64,000 nt of DNA from Mycobacterium bourgelatii (GTDB taxonomy: Bacteria; Actinomycetota; Actinomycetes; Mycobacteriales; Mycobacteriaceae): NCBI RefSeq assembly GCF_010723575.1, contig NZ_BLKZ01000002.1, positions 372,001 through 436,000 on the forward strand, read 5' to 3'. Position numbers and translations under genes: made by a program. Under the pieces are notes generated by a model. The model was not told where the DNA came from. It saw nothing but the letters and a program-made list of their open reading frames with translations, and did no database searches. This document shows, in pieces, positions 1 to 12,000 of this stretch (position 1 is its first letter; the number at the start of each line of letters is the position of its first letter).

Positions 1-3000
1 GCCCCAAATCAATTTCTACCACGCCCAAGTTCAAGGGGAACCGGGGAATTGACCCGGCCAGTCCGATTTGGCCGATGCCACCTTGCACCAGGAGGGCGAG
101 TCCGATCTGATCGATATTGATGGGACCCACGCTGATGTCGAAGCCGTTGATCTCGAGCGCCGGAATTTCGATGGGGCCGATGCTGGCATCGATGGGGCCG
201 ATCGTGAACGCGGGAATGTTGATCGACGGAATCGTGAAGGGAGCGAGGGCGGCGCTGAGGGTCAGCGGGAAGTCGGGAATCTTGATGGGCGCAATGGTGA
301 ACCCGCCTACGGTGCCACCCACCCCTAACGGGAACTCGGTGATATTGATCGGTGCGATGTTGATGCCGCCGACGGTGCCACCCAGTTCCAGCGGGAACGG
401 CAGGATGTTGATTGGTGCGATAACCAGCGGGCCGACAGTTCCGTTGAGGGCCAACGGGAACGGGACGATCTCGATCGGCGGGATGCCGATGGGCCCGACG
501 GTGCCGTTGATGCCCAGCGGGAATGCGGGAATGTGAATCGGCGCCACCACAATCGGCCCGATCCCGCCGGTGATGTCCAACGGGAACGGAAGAATTTCGA
601 TAGGCGGCACCACGATCGGGCCGATACCGCCGCCCAAACCCAATTGGAACGGCAGAATTTCGATGGGGGCGACGACCAACGGACCGATTCTGCCGAACAG
701 GGACAGCGGCAAGGCGGGGATATTGATCGGCGGAACCACGATCGGCCCGACCGCACCGGTGAGGTCCAGCGGGAACGGCAGAATCTCGATCGGCGGCACC
801 ACGATCGGGCCGATACCACCGTCGAGCCCCAGCGGGATCGACGGAATGGTGATCGGCGGCACCACGATCGGACCGATGAGGCCGCTGAGGTCCAAGGAGA
901 TACCGGCAACGGTGATGGGCGGAACCACGATGGGGCCCAACCCGCCGCCCAATTCCAGCGGGATTGCAGGCAGGCCTGAGGTGTAATTCAGCGACAGGGT
1001 CTGGTAATCGCCCGACCAGAACATCCCGGTGCTGAAGTTGCCCTGGATGAAGGCGCCGGTGTTGACATCGCCGGTGTTGGCGATACCGGTGTTTGAGTCG
1101 CCGGTGTTGGACCAACCGGTGTTGGAGTTGCCGATGTTGAAGTCGCCGGTGTTCAGGTTGCCGACATTGAAACTGCCCGAGTTGTAGTTGCCGAAGTTGG
1201 CGAAGCCGGTGTTGGCGATACCAGAGTTCCCGATACCGGTATTTGCGGTGCCGGTGTTGCCGATGCCGGTGTTGTAATTGCCCGAGTTGCCGATGCCCCA
1301 GTTACCGGTGCCGGAGTTGAACAGGCCGACATTGCCGGTGCCGGAATTCAGGCTGCCGAATCCGAAGTTGTTGTCGCCGGTGAGTCCGAATCCCTGGTTG
1401 CCATTGCCGGTGTTGCCGAAGCCGAAGTTGTTGTCGCCGGTGTTGCCGATGCCGATGTTGTTGTTGCCGGTGTTGCCCCAGCCGATGTTGAAGTTGCCCG
1501 GCGTGAAATCGGCGCCGACATTGCCAAAACCGAAGTTGTTGCTGCCGAAGTTGCCGAAGCCGAAGTTGTTGTCGCCGACGTTGCCGAAGCCGAAGTTGCT
1601 GTCACCCAGGTTGCCAAAGCCCAGGATGTTGAAGTTGCCGAGATTTCCGCTGCCGATATTGCCGCCGCCGACGTTGCCGTTGCCGATATTGAGGCCACCC
1701 AAGTTGCCCAGGCCCAAGTTGATCCGCAGCGTCGGGTCCGCAGATCCGGTGCCCAGGTAGAGCAAGCCCGACAGTTCGCTGCCGATGTTGTTGAAGCCCG
1801 AGGTGAGCGCCGGCAGAGCGGGGCCGAGCGCGCTCATGTTGCCCCAGCCGGAGATGGTGTTGCCGAGGTTGAGCGCACCCGACACCAGCTGACCGAAGTT
1901 CCTGAAGCCGGAGAGCCCCTCGCCCACCGAGACGTTCCAGAAGCCCGAACTGCCTGCACCGGTGTTTCCGAAGCCCGAACCGCCGCCGGCCCCGGTGTTG
2001 AAGAAGCCGGACGACGGCGCCACCGTGGTGTTGCCCACGCCCGGTGCCATCGGGAAGTTGAGCGGGATGACGATCGGGCCGACACTGCCGGTGAGGTCCA
2101 ACGGCAATATCGGAATGACGATCTCCGAGGTGACGATCGGACCGACCAGGCCCCCAAGGGTCAGCGGGAAGCCGCCGATGGTGATCTCCGGTGTGGATAT
2201 CGGACCAACAAGGCCGTTCAGCGACAACGGGAACGGGCCAATACGGATTTCCGGGGTGCTGATCGGTCCGATGCTGCCGAGCAGGCCCAATGGGATCGGG
2301 TTAAGGGTGATCGTCGGGGTGACGATCGGGCCGATGTCGCCGCCGACCTCAATGCCGAACGGGATGATATCGATCGGCGGGGTCACGATCGGCCCGATGG
2401 TTGCGCCGACCTCTAAGGGAAGCGCGCCAATGGTGATGGGCGGAGTGACGATCGGGCCGATCGTGGCGCCTACCCCCAAGGGGAGCGCACCGATGGTGAT
2501 CTCCGGGGTGACAATCGGGCCAAGCGTGCCGCCCAGACTCAACGGCAACGGAAGAATATTGATGGGCGGCGTCACAATCGGCCCGATCGTGCCGCTGATT
2601 CCCAATGGGAAGCCGCCGATGGTGATGGGGGGCGTCACAATCGGCCCGATGCTGCCGCCGATTCCTAGGTCTATCGGCGCAATACTGATGGGCGGGGTGA
2701 TGATCGGGCCGATGGCGCCGCCGAGATTCAGTGGGATGACTGGAATGTGGATGGGCGGGGTGACTATGGGACCAACAGATCCCGTCAGATTCAGGGTCAA
2801 CACCGGGAAATTGATCGGATCGATATGAATCGGTCCGATGCTGCCTTCAAGGTTGCTCAGGTTGAAGGCTTCAATGGTGAACGGATCGATGCTGATATTA
2901 GGAACGCCAATGGTGAACAACGGCATGTTGATAGCCTGAGTGGAGCCAGTGATACTGAGCTCCAATGGCACCATTTGGCGAATATCGATATTGCCGAGGT

Positions 3001-4760
3001 TGATTGGGCCGAGGTACCCATGCTCTATGTCGACGACGTAGAGTATGTCGCCCAACATGATGTCGAATCGGGGAATCTGCCCCCTCAGCCCAAGTTGGCC
3101 GATGCTGCCAACAATATTGATGTTCACACCGATCGGATTCACCACGATGGGACCGGCGGTGATGTCAAAGCCGTTGATATGAATTCCCGGGACATCGATG
3201 TCGCCGATGGTGGCATTGATGGGCCCAATGGTGAATCCCGGAATGTCGATCTGCGGAATCGTGAAGGGGCCGATGGCGCCATTGATGCTCAGCGGGATTT
3301 CCTGGATATGGATGGACGGAATGGTGAATCCGCCTACGGTGCCGCCGATACCCAAGGGGAATTCGGTGATATTGATCGGCGGGATGGTAATGCCGCCGAT
3401 CGTGCCACCCAGTTCCAGCGGGAACGGCAGCAGGCTGATTGGTGCGATGACCAGCGGACCGACGGTACCGCCCAATTCCAACGGGAACGGGATGATCTCG
3501 ATCGGCGCAATGCCAATGGGCCCGATATCGCCGTTGATGCCCAACGGGATTGCGGGGATGTGGATCGGCGGAACAACGATCGGTCCGACGGCGCCGGTTA
3601 GGTCCAGCGGGAACGGCAGAATCTCGATCGGCGCGATCACGATCGGGCCGACGGCGCCGCCCAACGTCAAAGGGAATGGGATGATTTCGATCGGCGGGAT
3701 GCGCAGCGGACCAATGATGCCGGTCAGCGACAGCGGGAAGGTGGGAATCGTGATCGGCGAAACGACGATCGGACCGATGGCGCCGGTGAGGTCCAGCGGG
3801 AACGGCAGAATCTCGATCGGCGCGATCACGATCGGGCCGATGGCGCCGTCGATGCCCAGCGGGAATGACGGAATGGTGATCGGCTGAACAACGATCGGAC
3901 CAACAATGCCGTCGAGACCCAGCGGGAATGGGGAAATGTTAATGGGCGACACGACGATTGGGCCGACGGTGCCACCGATGTTCAGCGGTACGGGGGGAAT
4001 GCCTGAGGTGTAATTGAGCGCCAGGCTCTGATAGTCCGCCTGCCAGAACACCCCGGTGCTGTAGTTGCCTTGGAGGTACGCGCCAGTGTTGAGATCGCCG
4101 GTGTTGCCAATACCGGTGTTTGAGTCGCCGGTATTGGTCCAACCGGTGTTGGAGTTGCCGATGTTGAAGTCGCCGGTGTTCAGGTTGCCGACGTTGAAGC
4201 TGCCCGAGTTGTAATTGCCGTAGTTGGCGAAGCCGGTGTTGGCGATGCCGGAGTTGCCGATACCGGTATTTGCGGTACCGGTGTTGCCGATGCCGGTGTT
4301 GTTGGTGCCCGAATTGCCGATGCCCCAGTTGCCGGTGCCGGAGTTGAACAGGCCGACATTGCCGGTGCCGGAGTTGAGGCTGCCGAAGCCGAAGTTGTTG
4401 TCACCGGTGAGGCCGAAACCCTGGTTGCCATTGCCGGTGTTGCCGAAGCCGAAGTTGTTGTCGCCGGTGTTGCCGATCCCGATGTTGTTGTTGCCGGTGT
4501 TGCCCCAGCCGATGTTGAAGTTGCCCGGCGTCAAGCCGGCGCCGATGTTGCCGAAACCGAAGTTGTTGTTGCCGACGTTGCCGAAGCCGAAGTTGTTGTT
4601 GCCGACGTTTCCGAAGCCGAAGTTGCTGTCACCCAGGTTGCCGAAGCCCAGGATGTTGAAGCTACCGAAATTGCCGCTGCCGACATTGAGGCTACCGACG
4701 TTTCCATTGCCGATATTTAAGCTACCTAAGTTTCCTAATCCCAGGTTGACGGCGAGCGTT
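1..4760 (-). repeat. Tandem duplication, about 3.03 kb period, inside the PPE-MPTR gene
   Basis: The Asn-Gly block plus GPI-repeat tract near 3130-4760 recurs near 100-1730 with only scattered substitutions. Matching landmarks lie about 3027 bp apart, for example ccctggttgcca at 1392 and 4419, and the FDI segments near 136 and 3162. A GPIVTPPI-rich stretch at about 2040-2820 lies between the copies. The duplication keeps the reading frame. Confidence 0.85.
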
Positions 4761-5368
4761 TTCGTTTCCGTCGCCGCGGCCGCTACACCACTGGCCACAG
4801 AATTGCTCAGGCTCGCGCTGATCACCTGACTTAGCAATGCCGAAGGATTTTGCAGCAGTTGCGTAAATGGTTTCAGCGCGGCGGCGGCGGTGGAAGCCTC
4901 GACGTGGTAGCCGATCATCGCGGCCACATCCTGTGCCCACATCGCCTCGTAGCTGGCCTCGGTCGCCGCGATTGCCGGCGCGTTGAATCCGAACAGGTTC
5001 GACAGCACGAGCGATACCAGCTCGGACCGGTTGGCCGCGACGGCTGCCGGATGCACGATCGCCGCCATGGTCGCTTCGAAGGCGGCCGCCAGCACCCGCG
5101 CTTGAGCGCCGGCCTCGGCCGCTTGCGTCCCCGCGGCGCTCAACCAACCCGCGTACGGAGCGGCCGCTGCTGCCATCGCCGACGAAGCGGGGCCCTGCCA
5201 TGGGCCGCCCGCGAGTCCCGCCGTCACGGAACCAAATGACTCTGCGGCCGCAGCTAATTCGGCTGCTAGACCGTCCCACGCCGCGGCCGCCGCCAACATT
5301 GGCGCAGGCCCCTCACCCGCAAAGATCCGCGCCGAGTTGATCTCGGGTGGCAACACTGAAAAATTCAT
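1..5368 (-). CDS. PPE-MPTR family protein (3' end beyond window)
   Basis: The frame is open from ATG at 5366-5368 to the left edge, giving at least 1789 codons with no internal stop; frame agreement was checked at several points. The N-terminus (MNFSVLPPEINSARIFAG) carries the PPE motif, and the PPE helical domain covers about residues 1-180. After it come Asn-Gly pentapeptides of the NxGxGN type (plus-strand 4010-4760), a long tract of about 24-residue GPIVxPPI-type repeats (2040-4000), a second Asn-Gly block (1000-1990) and a second GPI tract (1-990). This is the architecture of the giant PPE-MPTR proteins of slow-growing mycobacteria, which are ESX-5 substrates at the cell surface; the molecular function is unknown. 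The gene is divergent from the PE_PGRS gene at 6008. It does not belong to the M. tuberculosis Rv3761c neighbourhood as I recall it, so it looks like an accessory insertion. Confidence 0.93.
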   Translation of the reverse strand, partial: MNFSVLPPEINSARIFAGEGPAPMLAAAAAWDGLAAELAAAAESFGSVTAGLAGGPWQGPASSAMAAAAAPYAGWLSAAGTQAAEAGAQARVLAAAFEATMAAIVHPAAVAANRSELVSLVLSNLFGFNAPAIAATEASYEAMWAQDVAAMIGYHVEASTAAAALKPFTQLLQNPSALLSQVISASLSNSVASGVAAAATETKTLAVNLGLGNLGSLNIGNGNVGSLNVGSGNFGSFNILGFGNLGDSNFGFGNVGNNNFGFGNVGNNNFGFGNIGAGLTPGNFNIGWGNTGNNNIGIGNTGDNNFGFGNTGNGNQGFGLTGDNNFGFGSLNSGTGNVGLFNSGTGNWGIGNSGTNNTGIGNTGTANTGIGNSGIANTGFANYGNYNSGSFNVGNLNTGDFNIGNSNTGWTNTGDSNTGIGNTGDLNTGAYLQGNYSTGVFWQADYQSLALNYTSGIPPVPLNIGGTVGPIVVSPINISPFPLGLDGIVGPIVVQPITIPSFPLGIDGAIGPIVIAPIEILPFPLDLTGAIGPIVVSPITIPTFPLSLTGIIGPLRIPPIEIIPFPLTLGGAVGPIVIAPIEILPFPLDLTGAVGPIVVPPIHIPAIPLGINGDIGPIGIAPIEIIPFPLELGGTVGPLVIAPISLLPFPLELGGTIGGITIPPINITEFPLGIGGTVGGFTIPSIHIQEIPLSINGAIGPFTIPQIDIPGFTIGPINATIGDIDVPGIHINGFDITAGPIVVNPIGVNINIVGSIGQLGLRGQIPRFDIMLGDILYVVDIEHGYLGPINLGNIDIRQMVPLELSITGSTQAINMPLFTIGVPNISIDPFTIEAFNLSNLEGSIGPIHIDPINFPVLTLNLTGSVGPIVTPPIHIPVIPLNLGGAIGPIITPPISIAPIDLGIGGSIGPIVTPPITIGGFPLGISGTIGPIVTPPINILPLPLSLGGTLGPIVTPEITIGALPLGVGATIGPIVTPPITIGALPLEVGATIGPIVTPPIDIIPFGIEVGGDIGPIVTPTITLNPIPLGLLGSIGPISTPEIRIGPFPLSLNGLVGPISTPEITIGGFPLTLGGLVGPIVTSEIVIPILPLDLTGSVGPIVIPLNFPMAPGVGNTTVAPSSGFFNTGAGGGSGFGNTGAGSSGFWNVSVGEGLSGFRNFGQLVSGALNLGNTISGWGNMSALGPALPALTSGFNNIGSELSGLLYLGTGSADPTLRINLGLGNLGGLNIGNGNVGGGNIGSGNLGNFNILGFGNLGDSNFGFGNVGDNNFGFGNFGSNNFGFGNVGADFTPGNFNIGWGNTGNNNIGIGNTGDNNFGFGNTGNGNQGFGLTGDNNFGFGSLNSGTGNVGLFNSGTGNWGIGNSGNYNTGIGNTGTANTGIGNSGIANTGFANFGNYNSGSFNVGNLNTGDFNIGNSNTGWSNTGDSNTGIANTGDVNTGAFIQGNFSTGMFWSGDYQTLSLNYTSGLPAIPLELGGGLGPIVVPPITVAGISLDLSGLIGPIVVPPITIPSIPLGLDGGIGPIVVPPIEILPFPLDLTGAVGPIVVPPINIPALPLSLFGRIGPLVVAPIEILPFQLGLGGGIGPIVVPPIEILPFPLDITGGIGPIVVAPIHIPAFPLGINGTVGPIGIPPIEIVPFPLALNGTVGPLVIAPINILPFPLELGGTVGGINIAPINITEFPLGVGGTVGGFTIAPIKIPDFPLTLSAALAPFTIPSINIPAFTIGPIDASIGPIEIPALEINGFDISVGPINIDQIGLALLVQGGIGQIGLAGSIPRFPLNLGVVEIDLG

Positions 5369-6007
5369 CGCACCCTCTCTCAGGTTGACTCGGATCAAAC
5401 CCGCGGACCGTCGGCAGAGCCGAGATCCAACCAATAGTCGACAAGACTGGCCCAACGGAAGACTCAGGATACGGAGATGACGAGACGAGCTTGGGCTTCT
5501 ACCAAATCGTTAGGTGATCGTTATCGAAACGTTATTTGCGAAGCCATATTCGTGTCTAACACGCAGACGATTCCGCCCTCGATGTCCAGTAAAGTTACGC
5601 GTCCAGCTGTGCAATTTTGTTTCTACCGGAAACGAAACCGTGGGGTTCACAAAATGCGTGTTGGTCCAGCCCAGCTTGAGCACCGATGGTGGCGCCGTGG
5701 TGACGTGCGGACAGCATAGTCGCTGGTCAACGGCCTAAAGCTGCGCCGCGGCGACTGCCTGGTCGGCATCGCCCAGGCCCGTCGACTACACCAGCCGGCC
5801 CGGTCTTTTCCCGATGTTCAAATATTGATCAAACCCGCAAAAAAGCCCACGCATTTGACGCGACCCGTGATGATGTCCGGATGAGATAACTATTCGATAA
5901 CGGTTGCATTTCGTCTAGGTCTCGCTTCTGTGGTGTGCCACACGTGCTCAATAGCATCTAGGTCTCTCCCGACACGACGAGTCGACGACAAGAAGCGGGG
6001 TAGAGCC
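5369..6007. promoter_or_regulatory. Divergent PPE / PE_PGRS intergenic region
   Basis: This 639-bp region is more AT-rich than its surroundings, and I see no convincing gene in it. The short open frames at 5477-5738 lack a ribosome site and codon bias. The ten-mer TTCGATAACG occurs twice in mirror orientation: on the plus strand at 5893-5902, 106 bp before the PE_PGRS start, and on the minus strand at 5519-5528, about 150 bp before the PPE start. GATAAC is repeated at 5885 and 5896 with 11-bp spacing. These are candidate regulator or promoter sites; no regulator is known. Confidence 0.5.
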
Positions 6008-9000
6008 ATGTCATTTGTGATCGCAGCTCCTGAGGCACTCGTGTCGGCAGCCTCGGATCTGACGAGCCTCGCTTCGGCTCTCACGGCGGCAAATGCGGCC
6101 GCGGTGGGACCTACGACGAGCTTGGCGGCAGCGGCTGCGGACGAGGTATCCGCAAGCATCGCAGCACTTTTCGGCGCACATGCCCAGAGCTACCAGGCCG
6201 TCAGCGCTGAGGCCGCCGCCTACCATGTCCGGTTCCTGCAGGTACTGAACGCAGGGGCGGCGTCCTACGCCACCGCCGAGGCCATCAACGTCGGTCCTCT
6301 GCAGCCCCTGCTCGACCTGATCAACGCGCCAACCCAGATCCTGTTCGGGCGCCCCCTCATCGGCAATGGTGCCGACGGCGCACCTGGTCAGAGTGGCGGA
6401 CCTGGCGGTTTTCTGCTAGGCAACGGCGGCGCCGGGGGCAGCGGGGCTTCGGTCAACGCTCCTGGTGGGGCGGGTGGGGACGCGGGGTTGTTCGGCAACG
6501 GTGGAGCCGGCGGCGCCGGCGCCGCTGGACAGGTCGGTGGGAACGGCGGCCGGGGCGGCTGGATTTTGGGCAACGGCGGGGCGGGCGGCCCTGGTGGAGC
6601 GGGCGCTACAGGTGGATTGGGCGCCGGCACGGGGCTGTTCGGCTTCGGCGGAGCCGGGGGCGCGGGCGGCGCGGGCGGTGGAGTTGGCAATGCCGGCGGC
6701 AACGGTGGATTCCTGTTTGGCAATGGCGGCGCGGGCGGTAGCGGTGACGGCGGCGGCGGGACCGGCGGCAGGGCCTGGCTGTTCGGGGACGGCGGCGCCG
6801 GCGGTAACGGCGGTAACGGGCCCGGCGGCCGCGGCGGCGACGCCGGATACCTGATCGGCAGCGGCGGCAGCGGCGGCAGCGGCGACCTCGGCGGCGGCGC
6901 CGGCGCCAACGGCGGTTACCTGTTTGGCAATGGCGGCTTCGGCGGAAACGGCGGCACCAGCGGGCCCGGCGGTGCGGGCGGCAACGCAGGATTTTTGGGC
7001 GGTTTCGCCGGCAACGGCGGCAGTGCCGACGCCGGCGGCGGCGCCGGTGGCAACGCCTGGTTGCTGGGCAACGGCGGGGCCGGGGGCAACGGCGGAACGA
7101 CCGGACCCGGCGCTAACGGCGGCGTCGGAGGGTTCCTGGCCGGCAACGGCGGCGCGGGCGGCAGTAGCGCCGTCGGCGGCGGCCATGGCGGCACCGCCTG
7201 GCTGATCGGCTTCGGCGGCAACGGCGGCAACGGCGGGCTCGGCGGTCCTGGCGGCAATGGCGGCAACGCCGGGCTGATCTACGGCGGCCCCGGCTTCGGC
7301 GGCACCGGCAACGGCGGCGGTCACGGCGGCAACGCCGGTTTGGTGGGCAACGGCGGACACGGCGGCAACAGCGTGGGCAGCGGCGTCGGCGGCAACGGCG
7401 GCAAGGGCGGGCTGCTGGGCGGCATCGGTGGCTGGGGTGGCAGCGGCGACGGCGGTGGCGGTCGCGGCGGCGACACCGGGCTGTTCGGCTTCGGCGGGGC
7501 CGGCGGCGACGGCGGGACCGGCGGGCCCGGCGGGCGCGGCGGCAACGGCGGCTTCGTGATCGGAAACGCCGGTAACGGCGGCAGCGCCGCCGTCGGCGGC
7601 GGGGCCGGTGGCGATGCCGGGTTGTTCGGCAACGGCGGAGCGGGCGGCAACGGCAGCGCCATCGGATCCGGCGGCGACGGCGGTACCGGCGGCTGGCTCG
7701 CCGGCCTCGGCGGCGCGGGCGGCCGCGGCAACGGCGGCGGCGCCGGCGGCCACACGTGGTTCATCGGCAACGGCGGCGCGGGCGGCACGGGAGAGGCCGG
7801 CGGGGCCGGCGGTCGTGGTGGCGACTCCGGGTTCTTCTTGGGCAGCGGCGGCAACGGCGGCAACGGTGCCGACGGCGGCGCCGGTGGCAACTCGGGCTTC
7901 CTGGGCATGGGTGGCGCCGGCGGCAACGGTGAGTTCGGCGGCAACGGTGGTCAAGGCGGCCATGCCGGGGTGATCGGCTTCGGCGGCGCCGGCGGCGCGG
8001 GCGGGTTCGGCGTCGAACCCGGCGACGCTGGCGGTCACGGCGGGGCCGGCGGCAACGGCGGACTCATCTACGGCAACGGCGGCTTCGGTGGGGTCGGCGG
8101 CAACGGCGCGGCCGGCTCGATAGGCGCCGACGCGACGGTGTCCGGCGGCGACGGCGAGGCAGGCGGGGCCGGCGGCGCCGGCGGCAACGGCGGTCGCGGC
8201 GGAGCCGCATCGCCGTGGTTCGGCACGGGCGGATCCGGTGGGGCCGGCGGCTTGGGCGGGGCCGGTGGAGCCGGTGGCGCGGGTGCGCACGGCGAAGCCG
8301 GGGTGACCGACGTCAACGGCAACGGCACTCCCGGCCAGGCCGGTGGTAGCGGCGGAGCCGGCGGAATCGGCGGGGCAGGCGGGCACGGCGGGGCGGCTGG
8401 CACCGGCGGGCAGTTCGGCGGCGCGGGCAAGGTCGGTAACGGCGGCAGCGGGGGCGCCGGTGGCGACGGCGGAACTCCCGCCGACGGCGGGGCCGGCGGT
8501 ACTGGCGCTGAGGTCAATGGGGTGGCCGGGTACGGCGGGGCCGGCGGTAAGGGCGGTGACCCCGGTGCTGGTGGCGCCGGTGGAATGGGCGGCATCGCGG
8601 GTGGACCCACTGGCATTGACGGCGCCAACGGAGCCGTCGGCAACACCGTCACCAGCGGCGGTAACGGCGGCCAGGGCGGCCACGGCGCCAGCGGCGTCAG
8701 CCCCGGCGTCAGCGGTGGCGCCGGCGGCGCCGGCGGCAACGGCGGTGCGGTCGGTAACGGCGGCGCGGGCGGCAACGGCGGCAACGGCGCCGCCGGCGCG
8801 GCCGGCGCCAGCGGTGTCGACCCCGGCGAAGACGGCAAGATAGGCCAAGTCGGTGGTTCCGGTGGTGCCGGCGGGGCCGGCGGCGCGGGCGGGTCGGAGG
8901 CCGGTGACGGCGGGGCCGGCGGGCACGGCGGCACGGGAGCCGACGGCGGCGCGGGCGGGGCCGGTGCCCACGGCGAGGCGGGGATCACCGACGTCGACGG

Positions 9001-12000
9001 CAACGGCACCGGCGGCCAGAAGGGCGGCAACGGCGGCGACGGCGGAGCCGGGGGTCACGGCGGGGCCGGCGGCACGGGAGGTGCGTCGACCCACGGCGCG
9101 GTGGGCCTCGACGGCAACGGCGGCAACGCCGGTAACGGCGGCGCCGGTGGCGCTCCGGGCGACGGCGGTGCCGGCGGTAACGGTGCCGAGGTCGGCGGGC
9201 TGGCCGGCTTCGGCGGATTCGGCGGCAACGGTGGCAACCCGGGCAACGGCGGCGCGGCCGGGGTCGGCGGTCTCGCCGGTGGGGCCACCGGAACCGATGG
9301 CGCCAACGGAGTGGTCGGCTACACGCCTACCAGCGGCGGCAACGGTGGCCAGGGCGGCCACGGCGCGCACGCCGTCACCGCAGGTGTCAGCGGCGGGGCC
9401 GGCGGCGCCGGAGGCAATGGCGGATCGGTCGGCAACGGCGGCAATGGGGGCAACGGCGGTAACGGCGCGGTCGGCAAGGTCGGCGCCAGCGGCGTCGACC
9501 CCGGCGAAGACGGCAAGGCCGGCCAGGCCGGCGGGCACGGCGGGGCCGGCGGAGCAGGCGGAGCAGGCGGATCGAAGGCCGGTGACGGCGGCGCCGGCGG
9601 CGCCGGCGGTTTGGGCGCCGACGGTGGCGCCGGCGGTGCCGGTGCGCACGGCGCCGCAGGTGTCACCGATGTCAACGGCAACGGCACCGTCGGCCAGGCC
9701 GGCGGACAGGGCGGCGATGGTGGGGCCGGCGGCCACGGCGGTGCCGGTGGCGCCGGTGGCGACTCAACGCACGGCACGGTGGGCACGGACGGCAACGGCG
9801 GGAACGCCGGTAGCGGCGGTGCCGGCGGGGCGCCCGGCGACGGCGGGGCGGGCGGCAACGGTGCCGAGGTCCTCGGAATCGCCGGCTTCGGCGGGGCCGG
9901 TGGCAACGGCGGCAACCCGGGCAACGGCGGAGCGGCCGGGATCGGCGGCCTCGCCGGCGGGGCCAGCGGAACCGATGGCGCCAACGGGAAGGTCGGCTTC
10001 ACGCCCGACAGTGGCGGCAATGGTGGCGACGGCGGCGATGGTGCGCACGGTGTCACCGCCGGTGTCAGCGGCGGCGCCGGCGGGGCGGGCGGCAACGGCG
10101 GGTCGGTGGGCAACGGCGGTGCCGGCGGGGCCGGCGGCGACGGTGCGGCGGGCGCTGCGGGTGCCGACGGCGCCGGAGGCACCGTTACCCCGTTTACCGC
10201 CGGTGGCTCGGGCGGTAACGGCGAGGCGGGTCAGGCCGGCGGTCACGGCGGTGCCGGCGGCGCCGGTGGAGCCGGTGGGTCCAAGTCCGGCAATGGCGGC
10301 GCCGGTGGGATCGGCGGTCGCGGCGGGGACGGCGGCGACGGCGGGGACGGCGGCAACGGCGGCCAGGGCAGCACCACCGGGGGCGGCATTGGCACCAACG
10401 GCGGGTCAGGCGGCCACGGCGGGGCCGGTGGAGCCGGCGGCAATGGTGGCGCCGGCGGAGCCGGTGGTGCGTCGACGAACGGCATCGTGGGCGCCGACGC
10501 CAACGGTGGCAACGCGGGTAACGGAGGTGCCGGCGGGGTCGGCGGCGACGGCGGAGCCGGGAGCAACGGACTGGCAGGTCCCACTCAAGGGTTCCACGGC
10601 GGCTGGGGCGGCGCCGGCGGCGACGCAGGTGCGGGCGGAGCGGCAGGAGTCGGCGGCCAAGCGGGCGGGACCGGTGCAAACGACGGTCTTAACGGCGCGG
10701 CCGGCAAAGCGCCCACCAGCGGCGGCAACGGCGGTGCCGGCGGCAACGGCGGTGACGCCATCGTGGCGGGAACCAACGGCGGCGATGGCGGCTTGGGTGG
10801 TGCCGGCGGATCCGTCGGCAACGGTGGAGCGGGCGGGAACGGCGGCAACGGCGCGGCCGGAACCGCCGGCATTGACGCCACCACACCCGGGGCGTCCGGT
10901 ACCGCGGGCCAGGCCGGCGGTCACGGCGGCGTGGGCGGCGCGGGCGGCGCCGGCGGTAAGGACGCCGGTCATGGCGGTGCCGGCGGCAAGGGCGGCCTGG
11001 GTGGCGACGGCGGCGCCGGCGGGGCCGGGGCCAACGGCGACGCCGGCGTCACCGACGGCGCCGGTAACGGCACAGCCGGGCAGGCGGGCGGCAATGGCGG
11101 CGCGGGCGGCGCCGGCGGCAATGGTGGGGCCGGCGGGCTCGGCGGCGCCTCGGCGCACGGCCTGGTCGGCGAAGACGGCGACGGCGGCAAGGCCGGTAGC
11201 GGCGGCGCCGGTGGCGCGGCCGGCGACGGCGGTGCCGGTGGCAATGGCGCGGTGGTCGGCGGCGTGGCGGGCAACGGCGGTGCCGGCGGCAACGGCGGCG
11301 ACGTGGGCGATGGCGGTGCGGCCGGAACCGGCGGGCTCGCAGGTGGTCCCAGCGGAGCCGCGGGCGCCGACGGGAAGGCCGGCTTCACGCCCACCAGCGG
11401 CGGCGACGGCGGCATCGGCGGCGACGGGGCCAGCGGCGACAGCTTCGGCGCAAGCGGCGGTAACGGCGGGGCCGGCGGCAATGGCGGCAACGTCGGCAAC
11501 GGCGGCGCCGGCGGGTCCGGTGGCAACGGGTTCATCGGAAAGGCCGGCATCGACGCGACGAACCCCGGCGATAGCGGTACAGCCGGCCAGACCGGCGGCA
11601 ATGGCGGGGCCGGTGGCGCCGGCGGCGCCGGCGGATCGAAGGCCGGCGACGGCGGAGCCGGCGGCCAGGGCGGCAAGGGCGCCGACGGTGGCGCCGGCGG
11701 GGCGGGCGCCAACGGAAACGCGGGCGTGACCGACGGCAACGGCAACGGAACCGCCGGCCAGGCCGGCGGCCACGGCGGGGCCGGCGGGGCTGCCGGCAAC
11801 GGCGGTCAGGGTGGTGCCGGCGGCACGTCAACACATGGCGCTGCGGGCAAGGACGGCAACGGTGGTCAGGCAGGCAACGGTGGCGCCGGCGGGGTAGCCG
11901 GCGACGGTGGCGCCGGTGGCAACGGCGCGGTGGTCGCCGGTGTTGCCGGCAGCGGCGGGGCCGGAGGGATCGGCGGCGACCCCGGCGCCGGCGGTGCGGC

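Noticed and set aside
5477..5738. Short frames in the PPE/PE_PGRS spacer
   Set aside because: There is no ribosome site, composition differs from coding sequence, and two frames overlap each other.
6370..8240. Regular repeats suggesting a CRISPR array
   Set aside because: The repeats are in-frame coding PGRS units with no constant repeat/variable spacer structure, and no cas genes are present.
6416..9736. 1106-codon minus-strand open frame opposite the PE_PGRS gene
   Set aside because: Gly-rich GGC/GCC repeats leave several frames free of stops. The Ala/Val-rich translation and lack of a ribosome site mark it as a shadow.
8853..11729. 958-codon plus-strand frame inside the PE_PGRS gene
   Set aside because: It is a second frame of the same repeats, Ala/Pro/Arg-rich, with no independent start signal.
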